From assembly GCA_050732575.1 (NCBI GenBank), contig JBOHRF010000120.1, forward strand, positions 1 through 13,827: a stretch of DNA of 13,827 nucleotides. The letters are read 5' to 3'. The translations under genes were made by a program, and so were the position numbers. Source of the DNA: JBBDWZ01 sp050732575. GTDB taxonomy: Bacteria; Gemmatimonadota; Gemmatimonadetes; Longimicrobiales; RSA9. Of this stretch, positions 1 to 7,046 are shown one piece after another (position 1 is the stretch's first letter; every line of letters starts with the position of its first letter). Under the pieces are notes generated by a model. It made no database searches. It worked only from the letters and a program-made list of their open reading frames with translations, and was not told the origin of the DNA.

Positions 1-151
1 GCACCTCGTACATCTCCCGACCGACGCGGTTCTGCAGCTTGTACAGATGGAAGGTACCGCGCTCCGTCTGCTGTGCGGCAGCGGGCAACGGCCGGTGCGT
101 GTGATCCGAGCCGGATACCAGAAGCAGTGCAATCAATACGGCCGATCTCAT
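1..151 (-). CDS. Exported protein, N-terminal part only
   Basis: Read on the minus strand from the ATG at 151, the frame stays open to the window edge (50 codons). The product begins MRSAVLIALLLVSG, a short basic start and a hydrophobic stretch typical of a Sec signal peptide, with a plausible cleavage site around residues 24-27 (PAAAQQ). The mature part begins TERGTFHLYKLQNRVGREMYEV-like, meaning a small beta-rich start with a 'GTF.LYK' pattern. The rest of the gene lies outside the window, so no family can be assigned. The aldo/keto reductase gene lies upstream on the same strand, but a terminator and about 200 bases separate the two, so this gene probably has its own promoter. Confidence that this is a real gene start is fair; the function is unknown. 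Confidence 0.6.
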   Translation of the reverse strand, partial: MRSAVLIALLLVSGSDHTHRPLPAAAQQTERGTFHLYKLQNRVGREMYEV

Positions 152-198
152 GACGCCCTACGCGCAGGCACCGGACGCATTGGCTCCGGGGCGCTGAA

Positions 199-237
199 GG
201 CGCGGCGCTGCGCGCCGGGCGCGCGCACGGGGCGCGC
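199..237. repeat. Pair of short GC-only hairpins in the intergenic gap
   Basis: Two adjacent perfect 6-bp inverted repeats made only of G and C: GGCGCG (199-204) with CGCGCC (211-216), then GCGCGC (221-226) with GCGCGC (232-237). They lie between the start of the exported protein gene and the terminator of the aldo/keto reductase, so they would fall in the leader or promoter of the former. A role is not evident; GC-rich genomes make such pairs by chance. Confidence 0.3.
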
Positions 238-311
238 TGTTCGCGCCTGCGTTCGGGTTCAACATCACATCATGCCAATGTCCGGTGTTATATCGTGCGA
301 CGTGACGGGCT

Positions 312-356
312 GGAAGAAACAAACCCGACGGCGCCCAAACCGCGACGCCGTCGGGT
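312..356 (-). terminator. Rho-independent terminator of the aldo/keto reductase
   Basis: A perfect 11-bp inverted repeat, ACCCGACGGCG (323-333) and CGCCGTCGGGT (346-356), has a 12-nt loop. On the minus strand it is followed by TTGTTTCTTCC (322 down to 312), a T-rich tail. It begins 13 bases past the stop of the reductase gene, the expected place for an intrinsic terminator. Confidence 0.85.
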
Positions 357-369
357 CATGATGGTGCCA

Positions 370-1341
370 TCAGACGGTACTGAAATGTTGCTCGAGTGCG
401 CGCCGCATCGACTCGTCGGGCATACGGCCGCGCGTGGCGCCATTATTGTCGATGACATGCTCGACCTTGGTCGTGCCCGGGATGGCGGCCGTGACCGACG
501 GGTGCGACACGACATACTTCAGGCAAACCTGCGCCCAGCTCGTGCAATCGATCTCGCGCGCCATGTCGGGCAGCGGCTTGCCTGCCAGGCGTTGCAGCAG
601 ACCACCGCCGCGCCCATCGAACGGCACATTGATCAGTACGGCCATGCCTTTGTCTTTGGCCAGCGGCAGCACGCGCTCCGCGGCATTGCGATTGCCCAGT
701 GAGTAGTCGACTTCAATGAAGTCGAGCGGCTCCTTTTCCATCAGTGCGATCAGCGCATCGTATTGCCCATCGCTCGATGTGCTGACGCCCGTGTACCGGA
801 TGCGGCCCGCCTGTTTGTGCTCGCGGATGAGCGGCAGCAGCGCTTCTGTGCCACCCAGGTTGTGCACCATCATCACATCGATCTTGTCCATTTGCAGGCG
901 CGAGAACGCCAGGTCCAGGCCCGCCTTGGGATCGGCATCAGCGCCGCGCCCGCCGATGCTGAACTTGGTGACAATGAAAAGTTTGTCGCGATTGCCGATT
1001 TCCTTGATGCAGCTGCCGATCACTTCTTCCGAGGTGCGATACCCGCGCGCCGTGTCCACCACCTTGCCGCCCACTTCGGACAGCTTGCGCAATACATCAC
1101 AAAGCACCTTGGCTGTCTCGGGCGGGGTCGTGCTGAAGCGATTGGTGCCAATGCCGACTGCGGGAATGCGCTCGCCCGATGACGGAATGGCCCTGGTGAC
1201 GAGCGGCAACTGAGCCTGGAACGCCAGCGTATCCAGTTGCTGTGCGCTGAGCGGAAGACGCCCAATGCTGAGTCCTACGCCCGCGGCCAGGCCCATGCGG
1301 ATGGCCTCGCGGCGCGAGGGCTGGTGCGACGATTCGGTCAT
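370..1341 (-). CDS. Aldo/keto reductase with Tat export signal
   Basis: A 323-residue NAD(P)H-dependent carbonyl/aldehyde reductase of the aldo/keto reductase superfamily. The catalytic tetrad is visible: Asp96 and Tyr101 in VVDTARGYRTSEE, Lys126 in FIVTKF and His160 in MMVHNLGG. Late motifs of the TIM barrel (GVSTS at 185-189, AIPGTTKVEH at 286-295) fit cofactor binding. The N-terminus has a twin-arginine motif (SRREAIRMGL, Arg10-Arg11), a hydrophobic stretch (17-29) and an LSAQQ cleavage region near 31-35. This predicts export as a folded protein, as expected for an enzyme that carries its cofactor across the membrane. The ATG at 1341 has AAGGAG upstream on the minus strand. It appears to be a single-gene unit: 184 bases separate it from the next upstream gene and a strong terminator follows it. 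The substrate cannot be told from sequence. Confidence 0.92.
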   Translation of the reverse strand: MTESSHQPSRREAIRMGLAAGVGLSIGRLPLSAQQLDTLAFQAQLPLVTRAIPSSGERIPAVGIGTNRFSTTPPETAKVLCDVLRKLSEVGGKVVDTARGYRTSEEVIGSCIKEIGNRDKLFIVTKFSIGGRGADADPKAGLDLAFSRLQMDKIDVMMVHNLGGTEALLPLIREHKQAGRIRYTGVSTSSDGQYDALIALMEKEPLDFIEVDYSLGNRNAAERVLPLAKDKGMAVLINVPFDGRGGGLLQRLAGKPLPDMAREIDCTSWAQVCLKYVVSHPSVTAAIPGTTKVEHVIDNNGATRGRMPDESMRRALEQHFSTV

Positions 1342-1525
1342 CGCAGTGCTCCTTGGTAGTTTGGATCCATGAATTGGAGGATGACTGGAACGGGGCGAAC
1401 GGGAGTCCCCGTCCGGCGCCGCGGCCCAATATAGGCCCGGCGCATGCTCACGCCACCGAACCTGGCCACGTTGGGATAAGCTCCCCTCCTCCTAATCCTA
1501 TTATTTCAGGGTTTTGTGTTCGAAC

Positions 1526-2194
1526 CTAGCGCGGCACTTCGCTACAGGTGGGAATACCGTGCACCAGCTCTACCGCCTCCCGGTCGGCGAACCAGCGGAA
1601 GAGGTAGATGGGCGCGCAGGGCTGACCCTCGTACGTGACTTCTATCCAGGGCGGTCCGTCGGCGCGCGGATAGTAGACCCGCATGGCCACGCCATCGATA
1701 TCGTAAGGCACGTTGGCCGCCTGGCAGAGCGGGTTTAGCTGGAAGCGGGCCGGTGCGCCATCCCCCAGCACCAGCGCGGCCTGCTGCTGGACGCAGTGCT
1801 CGCTATCCTCGGGCACCCAGAGCCGCAGCTGCTGCTCCCACTCCGGAAACGCGTAGACCTGGAAGGTACCCACCGTATTCGGCAGCGCCGCGTTTTGACG
1901 GACCAGGTCCAGCACTACGACACCATTGCCTCGCTGAAGCGTATCCCCGCCGGCCAGTGCGTAGCGCGTGAGGGTGGCCACGGGCACGGGCGTTTCATCA
2001 GCGGTCTCCCGGAGCGCCACGCGGCGCGCGTGAGGCAGCCACCAGGCCAGGAATGTGGACTCCACGGAATCGACCGCTCCCACGCGCGCCGAGTCCATGG
2101 CCGTGGAATCGCGCGCCTCGGCAGCGGGTGTCTCATCATCGCCGCGGCAGGCAAACGTCACCACGCAGGCGAGGAGCAAGGACAGGCGCATCAT
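1526..2194 (-). CDS. Small cysteine-containing lipoprotein, function unknown
   Basis: A 222-residue protein with a lipoprotein signal peptide: MMRLSLLLACVVTFAC, with lipobox TFAC and lipidated Cys16. An acidic, Ser/Ala-rich linker follows to about residue 45. The folded part contains four more cysteines (134, 157, 193, 217), enough for two disulfides, and is rich in Trp, Tyr and Val, which suggests a beta-rich periplasmic or outer-membrane-attached domain. I do not recognise the family. The start (ATGATG at 2194/2191) lies 55 bases past the stop of the permease gene on the same strand. The two are probably co-transcribed, and the lipoprotein could be an accessory of the permease, but that rests only on position. 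Confidence 0.75.
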   Translation of the reverse strand: MMRLSLLLACVVTFACRGDDETPAAEARDSTAMDSARVGAVDSVESTFLAWWLPHARRVALRETADETPVPVATLTRYALAGGDTLQRGNGVVVLDLVRQNAALPNTVGTFQVYAFPEWEQQLRLWVPEDSEHCVQQQAALVLGDGAPARFQLNPLCQAANVPYDIDGVAMRVYYPRADGPPWIEVTYEGQPCAPIYLFRWFADREAVELVHGIPTCSEVPR

Positions 2195-2249
2195 GCCGCC
2201 AATCTACCATGCCGCCCCTCATTGTGCGCAGGGCACCGATGTCACGCCA

Positions 2250-4688
2250 TCAATCGGCCCGCAGCGCGACCATGGGATCGATGCCCGACGCGCGGCGCGC
2301 CGGGCCCAGGCAGGCGGCCAGGCCGACTGCCGCGAGCAGTGGGCAGACCATGGCGAACGTGACCAGGTCGAGCGGCTCGACGCCGAAAACGAAGCGCGAC
2401 ATGAAGCGGGTCAGGCCAATGGCACCCAGCACTCCGACGGTCAGCCCAGTGCCCACCAGCAGACCGCCCTGCCGCAATACCATGCCCAGCACGGTACCCT
2501 GTGCCGCGCCCAGCGCCATGCGCACGCCGATCTCTTGCGTGCGCTGGCTCACGGAGAACGCCAGCACACCGCCCATGCCGACCGCAGCAACGATCAGCGC
2601 CACTCCGGCAAACAGAAGCAGCAGCGTGGCCGTGAGCTTGCGCGCAGCCAGCGAATCGAGGCGCACTTGATCGAGTGTTTGGATCTGATCCACCGGTACG
2701 GTGGGATCGATGCTGCGCACCATGGCCACTGCGCTCTGCGTCAAACCTTCGGGTTCGCCGCTGGTTTGTAGCAGCAGACGACCACCCAGGATCGGTGCCT
2801 GTGTGTACGGCACATACACTTCATCGACGGGAGGACTGTCCAGACCGTACTGACGCACGTCGCCCATCACACCCACGATGGTGGCCCAGGTTTGACCGTT
2901 GTTGTTCGAGATGCGCACGCCCAGCGGATCGCGGTCCGACCATAGCCGGCGCGCCAGCGATTGGTTGATCAGGACGACCGCCGGCGCATCACTGCGATCG
3001 TCCTGATTGAACGAACGCCCACGTAATACGGGCACACCAATGGTGCGGAAATAGTCGGCACTGGCAATGCGCACCTCGGCCTGCGGTCGCAGCTCGTTGG
3101 GTCCCAGTGTCTGCCCTTCGATCTGGAATGATTGCGCAAACGGCTGACCCGCATTGAGCGGGAACGTGGTGGCGATGGCAGCAGCCCTTACTCCCGGCAG
3201 CTGGCGCGCGCGCTCCAGCACGGCGTCATCGAAGTTGCGCACCAACTCGGCCGACGTGTATTTGTCGCGACTCGGGGTCAGACGCATGGTCAACACACGT
3301 GACGGATCGAAGCCGGCTTCCACACCGCGCAGGGCCAGCAGACTGCGTGCACTGAGGCCGGCTGCCACCAGCAATACCAGAGAGATGGCGAGTTGCGCGA
3401 CCACCAAACCGTGCTCGAGCCGGCGGCGGCCCACGGTGGCCTGCGCCACTGCGCCGCCGCGACTGCGCAGCCCCGCCGACAGTTTGCGCAGCACGGCAAA
3501 GATGGGCAGCGTGCCGAACAGCACACCCGTCACAATGGAGATCAGCGCGGCAAAACCGAGCACGGCCAAATTGATCTCGATTTCCTGTGCGCGCGGCGTG
3601 AAACGCGCCGCAAACGAGGTGAGCGGGCCGCGCGCCGCGAACGGGATGATCATGCCCAATGCCGCACCGGCCAGGGAGAGCAGCACACTCTCGGTTAGCA
3701 GTTGACGAACCAGTTGCCCGCGACCTGCACCCAATGCGCTGCGCACCACCAGCTCGTTGCGCCGACGGATGAAACGGACCAGCGTCAGGTTGGCCACGTT
3801 CGCGCAGGCAATGGCCAGCACGAAGCCCGCGGTGGCCAGCAGCAGGAGCAATGTCGGTCGCGCCGTAGCCGTCAGCTCCTCACCCAGCTCGGTGGCCTGT
3901 ATCCCGAATTGACGATTCTCCGGATAATCCGCCGTGTGGTCGGTATGCATGCGGTTGGCCACCAGCTTCAACTCGTTGTTGGCCTGATCGGGCTTTACGC
4001 CGCGCTTCAGCAGACCGAAAACCGAAACCATGCGCGCCGCGCGCGTGTTGCGCACACCATCCGCCATGCGGAACGGACAGGACGAGACGGGCATGAAGAC
4101 ATCGTTCTGATTGGGGAACTGCGGCAAGGGCGGCAGCACGCCGATGACCGTGTGCAGGCGATCGGTCATCTCCACGTTCTGACCGACAATGCTGGCATCG
4201 CCACCCAGCCGTGTCTGCCAGAACTCGTGACTCAATACAACTACCGGCCCGGCGCCCGCCTCATCCTCGCCCGGCCGGAACGTACGGCCCAACAGCGGCC
4301 GCACTCCCAACACATCGAAGAAATTGGCCGAGACTACGGCCGTCTGCACGCGATGCGGTTCACCGCGTCCGATCATGTTGAAGGACATGGAATGGAACTC
4401 GACCAGCGCGTCGAACGAGCGAACTTGTGTGCGGTAGTCGTTCAGCTCGATAGGCGAGAACGCCGCATCCTGGATGTTGCCGTATCCCACGGGTTGCCGC
4501 ACGCGCATCATGCGCTCGCCATTGGCAAAGGGCAGCGGCTTCACCAGCACACCATTGATTACGCTGAAAATGGCCGTGTTGGCGCCAATACCCAGGGCCA
4601 GTGTGATCACGGCCACCAGCGTGAACATGGGTGCCTTGCGCAGCGTGCGCACGGCATAGGCCAGATCGCGCAGCAGGGAGTCGAGCAT
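2250..4688 (-). CDS. ADOP-type ABC transporter permease (MacB/FtsX fold, duplicated)
   Basis: An 812-residue inner-membrane permease with two MacB-PCD/FtsX repeats in one chain, the layout of the 'acidobacterial duplicated orphan permease' family. Repeat 1 has a basic start (LRDLAYAVRTLRKAP), a first membrane helix around 21-45 (ending in GIGANTAIFSVINGVL), a periplasmic domain to about 270, and FtsX helices around 278-305, 325-350 and 375-400. Repeat 2 has a helix around 427-447, a second periplasmic domain to about 680, and helices around 686-712, 734-760 and 775-795. The end (ARRASGIDPMVALRAD) is the usual family ending. No ATPase gene adjoins it, so any partner ATPase must be encoded elsewhere. 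Family members are thought to act in efflux or envelope mechanotransmission. GGAG precedes the ATG at 4688. The length is normal and no defect is seen. Confidence 0.93.
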   Translation of the reverse strand: MLDSLLRDLAYAVRTLRKAPMFTLVAVITLALGIGANTAIFSVINGVLVKPLPFANGERMMRVRQPVGYGNIQDAAFSPIELNDYRTQVRSFDALVEFHSMSFNMIGRGEPHRVQTAVVSANFFDVLGVRPLLGRTFRPGEDEAGAGPVVVLSHEFWQTRLGGDASIVGQNVEMTDRLHTVIGVLPPLPQFPNQNDVFMPVSSCPFRMADGVRNTRAARMVSVFGLLKRGVKPDQANNELKLVANRMHTDHTADYPENRQFGIQATELGEELTATARPTLLLLLATAGFVLAIACANVANLTLVRFIRRRNELVVRSALGAGRGQLVRQLLTESVLLSLAGAALGMIIPFAARGPLTSFAARFTPRAQEIEINLAVLGFAALISIVTGVLFGTLPIFAVLRKLSAGLRSRGGAVAQATVGRRRLEHGLVVAQLAISLVLLVAAGLSARSLLALRGVEAGFDPSRVLTMRLTPSRDKYTSAELVRNFDDAVLERARQLPGVRAAAIATTFPLNAGQPFAQSFQIEGQTLGPNELRPQAEVRIASADYFRTIGVPVLRGRSFNQDDRSDAPAVVLINQSLARRLWSDRDPLGVRISNNNGQTWATIVGVMGDVRQYGLDSPPVDEVYVPYTQAPILGGRLLLQTSGEPEGLTQSAVAMVRSIDPTVPVDQIQTLDQVRLDSLAARKLTATLLLLFAGVALIVAAVGMGGVLAFSVSQRTQEIGVRMALGAAQGTVLGMVLRQGGLLVGTGLTVGVLGAIGLTRFMSRFVFGVEPLDLVTFAMVCPLLAAVGLAACLGPARRASGIDPMVALRAD

Positions 4689-4723
4689 GTGTGCGTCTCC
4701 AGAAGTCAGATGTCCCGGAATTT

Positions 4724-4751
4724 AGGCCTGGCGTATCCTCCGCCAGAGCCT
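4724..4751 (-). terminator. Weak hairpin between DoxX and permease genes
   Basis: AGGC plus CTGGCG (4724-4733) pairs with CGCCAG (4741-4746) and GCCT (4748-4751), with a one-base bulge and a 7-nt loop. On the minus strand it is followed by AAATTCC, not a real T-tract. It lies 63 bases past the DoxX stop and 36 bases before the permease start, so it could be a weak terminator or a leader hairpin. Confidence 0.3.
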
Positions 4752-4813
4752 GTTGCGGCCGGATGCACACGAGATGCAGGCAGCTGTGTAAACGCCGCGG
4801 CGAGCGGACGTGA

Positions 4814-5257
4814 TTAGCCCGGTAGGGTTTCGTGTAGGGGCGCGGTACGCGCGTGTCGGCCCATTAGATTGTCCAGCGCCCACGCGCCCGGGCCGATGGT
4901 CGCTAAGGCAATAGCGCCCGCGGCCAGCACCAGTGTGAACTCGACACCACCATCGGTGATGAAGAATCCATTCCTCAGGTGAAAGACGAGTGTGGCAGCC
5001 AGCATGTCGATGGCCAGCGGAATGGTCACGAAGCGCGTGCCCAGCCCGACCATCAAGGCCAAACCACCCACCAGCTCCACAGTCGTCACCACTACAGCAG
5101 CCAAAGCCGGTAGTGGTATCCCGATTTGCGTGAAGAAGCCGGCCACACCGCCCAGGCCCATGGTGAACGCTTTTTGCCAACCGTGCGCCAGGAACACGAT
5201 GCCGAGCACAACGCGCAGGATGGCGATGCCCTGCTGTGAAAAGCGAGTGGTGTCCAT
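4814..5257 (-). CDS. DoxX family integral membrane protein
   Basis: A 147-residue protein with four predicted membrane helices (about 9-25, 50-70, 77-95 and 105-122). It carries the DoxX-family features: a first helix ending in LAHGWQKAF, a 'GIPLPALAA' segment before helix 2, and a helix 2 with an acidic residue (Glu61 in TVELVGGLALMVGL). Family members are quinone- or redox-linked membrane proteins that often associate with oxidative-stress partners; no such partner is adjacent here. The ATG at 5257 fits the length of typical homologues; no clear Shine-Dalgarno sequence is visible. It is the last of the minus-strand block and is followed after 125 bases by the permease. The specific role is unknown. 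Confidence 0.88.
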   Translation of the reverse strand: MDTTRFSQQGIAILRVVLGIVFLAHGWQKAFTMGLGGVAGFFTQIGIPLPALAAVVVTTVELVGGLALMVGLGTRFVTIPLAIDMLAATLVFHLRNGFFITDGGVEFTLVLAAGAIALATIGPGAWALDNLMGRHARTAPLHETLPG

Positions 5258-5598
5258 GGCGGACCATATTGTCGTTCCGGGATTCTGGCCGCAATTGAAA
5301 TGTGGGCGTCCCGCCGTGCCGGTGTGACCCTCGCCTGCGCATGGCCATGCCGGCCATCATCGGCATGGGATGGGACAAGAGTGAAGGGCGAAGGACGGTC
5401 CGATGCACGGGTGCGGTAGTTGCATTCCGTGACCCATGGAGGGTGAGGGTCAGGATTGGGGGCAAGATTGGGGTTTGAATGACAGTCGCGGTCGCAGAGC
5501 CCTGGCTTTGTGCCAGTCGCGCCAGTGGACGGTCTTATCCCGGCTTCAACTCCAGTCCTGACCCACCTCACAATTCTCGAAAGCAGCGCGAGAGACTC
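5258..5598. other. Divergent intergenic region, about 340 bases, no gene
   Basis: This region separates the minus-strand DoxX gene from the plus-strand lipoprotein gene, so promoters for both directions should lie here. No ORF in it looks like a gene; the open frames are extensions of DoxX in other frames or an upstream extension of the lipoprotein. It contains an 8-bp inverted repeat (CCATGCCG 5345-5352 with CGGCATGG 5361-5368) and the large inverted-repeat element 5441-5579, listed separately. No convincing -35/-10 pair was found by eye. Confidence 0.6.
5441..5579 (+). repeat. Long imperfect inverted repeat with inner tandem 12-mer, possible leader RNA structure
   Basis: Positions 5441-5461 can pair with 5550-5568 over 19 base pairs (three G-T wobbles, one 2-base bulge). 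The centre of the stem is a perfect 9-bp match, GGGTCAGGA (5447-5455) and TCCTGACCC (5556-5564). The 88-base interior begins with the end of a tandem 12-mer (GATTGGGGGCAA at 5454, GATTGGGGTTTG at 5466), carries two copies of CAGTCGCG (5483 and 5514), and has a small hairpin CTGGC/GCCAG (5502-5516). The element ends at ACAATTCTCG (5570-5579), 19 bases before the lipoprotein start. If transcribed it would form a structured leader of the downstream operon. As DNA it resembles the element at 11933-12170. Confidence 0.5.
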
Positions 5599-6006
5599 AT
5601 GGGCAAGCTCACATATATGCTATGCGCAACTCTGGTGTTCGGTGCATGCAGTTCCACGCCCGAACCGCCGCAGGCCGGTATTCCAGCGCCGCCGGGCGCC
5701 ATTTGCACAATGGAAGCGCGGCCCGCTATCGCGGTTGAGCCGATTGATCGAAGCACGGGCCGGCTCATCGACGGCATGGTCACCGTCATTGTGCGCGATG
5801 GCATTTACACGGACACGGCGCAGGCGCGCGTGCAGCGTGATGCGCCCACCATCTCGGCCGCCTACGAACGCGCGGGTACTTACATAGTGCAGGTACTTCA
5901 TCCGCGCTACCGGGAATGGGAAAGCGGCCGCGTGCCCGTGACGCGTGATGAATGCCATGTGCGGACGGTGCGGCTACGCGCGGAGCTGCGCCCGGTCGAC
6001 CGATAA
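5599..6006 (+). CDS. Small lipoprotein, first gene of the peptidase/ligase unit
   Basis: A 135-residue lipoprotein. The signal peptide MGKLTYMLCATLVFGAC has lipobox FGAC and lipidated Cys17. A Pro-rich linker (20-33) follows, then a small beta domain (about 40-130) with the pattern of a one-domain, Ig-like or carboxypeptidase-regulatory-like sandwich (GRLIDGMVTVIVRDG at 54-68, AGTYIVQVLHPRY at 92-104). Cys36 and Cys119 could form a disulfide. An upstream in-frame ATG at 5479 is rejected because it would place 40 non-signal residues before the lipobox and read through the inverted-repeat element. GAGAG lies just before the ATG at 5599. Five bases separate its stop from the GTG chosen for the metallopeptidase gene, so the genes are probably co-transcribed. 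The function is unknown; its partners act in the cytoplasm, so a direct complex is not obvious. Confidence 0.72.
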   Translation: MGKLTYMLCATLVFGACSSTPEPPQAGIPAPPGAICTMEARPAIAVEPIDRSTGRLIDGMVTVIVRDGIYTDTAQARVQRDAPTISAAYERAGTYIVQVLHPRYREWESGRVPVTRDECHVRTVRLRAELRPVDR

Positions 6007-6011
6007 GGCAT

Positions 6012-7046
6012 GTGATCGGCGTGCCCGGTGCCGATGCGGAACCCAGTGAGCTGCTCGGCAAACGCATCTCCGAGCTGGGACTGCGGCTGCACGGTACACC
6101 ACTCGAGCAGCTGGTGGACCGCCTGTACGATGAGTTGCGCGCGCGCGGTCTGGCCTTTCTGCCGCCTGTCTACCTGAGCGATGAATGGGGTTGCCCCGAT
6201 GGCACGCCCATCATAGCCGCGCCCTTTTACCTGGCCGATGCGCGACTCATGCGCATCGAAGAGGAACGGGCAGCCGGCATTGAATCCGCCCTTGAGTCGA
6301 TGCGTTATCTGCGCCACGAAGCCGGCCACGCCTACAACTACGCGTATCGGCTATACGATCAACCGGAATGGCGCCGTCTGTTCGGCCCCTATTCCCGGCC
6401 CTACCGCGAACGTTATCACGCCGACCCATTCTCACGTTCGCACGTGCGCCACATCCTGGGCTGGTACGCGCAGAAGCATCCCGACGAAGATTTTGCCGAG
6501 ACGTTCGCGGTCTGGCTAACGCCCGACCTGGATTGGCGCGATACCTACCATGGCTGGCCGGTACTGGCCAAACTGGAATACGTCGATCGATTGATGGCCG
6601 GCATCGCGTGTGAGCCGCCCATCGTGAGTGCCCAGGTCACGCCCGAAGACCTGCCCGTCCAAGCCATGCATTTCACGGTGGAAGAACACTACCGTCAGCT
6701 GGAGCGACGATTGCCGATCGACGAACCCCGTTTCTTCGATGGTGATCTGCTCACGATCTTTGAACGGAAAGGTGACGGTGACGGAGATGGGGAGGGCCAG
6801 GCCAGGAAATTCCTGCTCGCGCACCGGCGCGAGTTGGTGGCGCGCATCGGCTATTGGTCAGGCGAGGGGCCCAGTGTAGTGGGCGCGTTCGTCGATTTCC
6901 TGGCCCATCGCGCCGATGAGCTGGGGCTTGTCCTGCGCGCGCGCGAAGCGGCCACCCTCATCGAGCTGACCGCGTTCGGCACCGCGGTCATGATGAACTA
7001 TCGATACACGGATACGCTGACCTCCGGACGCGGGGATGCGCCATGA
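6012..7046 (+). CDS. Zinc-binding metallopeptidase-like protein (Peptidase_Mx type)
   Basis: A 344-residue protein read from the GTG at 6012; an in-frame ATG at 5952 would add 20 residues overlapping the lipoprotein gene. The N-terminal pattern (LRLHGTPLEQLVDRLYDEL, then FLPPVYLSDEWGCPDGTP) and the HExxH motif RHEAGHAYNYAY (His102-Glu103-x-x-His106) match the putative zinc-binding metallopeptidase family. The likely third ligand is a glutamate in DEDFAETFAVWLTPD (Glu163). There is no signal peptide or membrane segment, so it should be cytoplasmic. An acidic DGDGDGEG tract (255-262) sits before a helical C-terminal domain that may be a substrate or partner region. The stop overlaps the ATG of the ATP-grasp gene (ATGA), which implies translational coupling and a shared pathway. 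The substrate is unknown; it may process or remove what the ligase attaches, but that is inference. Confidence 0.8.
   Translation: MIGVPGADAEPSELLGKRISELGLRLHGTPLEQLVDRLYDELRARGLAFLPPVYLSDEWGCPDGTPIIAAPFYLADARLMRIEEERAAGIESALESMRYLRHEAGHAYNYAYRLYDQPEWRRLFGPYSRPYRERYHADPFSRSHVRHILGWYAQKHPDEDFAETFAVWLTPDLDWRDTYHGWPVLAKLEYVDRLMAGIACEPPIVSAQVTPEDLPVQAMHFTVEEHYRQLERRLPIDEPRFFDGDLLTIFERKGDGDGDGEGQARKFLLAHRRELVARIGYWSGEGPSVVGAFVDFLAHRADELGLVLRAREAATLIELTAFGTAVMMNYRYTDTLTSGRGDAP

Noticed and set aside
2055..2771. 238-codon open frame on the plus strand
   Set aside because: It spans the lipoprotein/permease boundary on the opposite strand, and its composition is that of a shadow frame.
3702..4817. 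371-codon open frame on the plus strand
   Set aside because: It is antisense to the permease N-terminal half; the His/Gln/Arg-rich product is a typical shadow translation.
5409..5435. Small hairpin GGGT-CGG / CCG-ACCC
   Set aside because: Short stems with unequal bulges in GC-rich DNA are expected by chance; no tail or context supports a function.
5479..5598. Longer start of the lipoprotein gene at 5479
   Set aside because: It would put 40 extra residues in front of a clean lipoprotein signal peptide and would translate the inverted-repeat element.
5952..6011. ATG start of the metallopeptidase at 5952
   Set aside because: It overlaps the lipoprotein gene by 55 bases and adds Gly/Ala/Arg-rich residues with no family-like pattern. 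GTG at 6012, just after the lipoprotein stop, fits better, though the ATG cannot be excluded.
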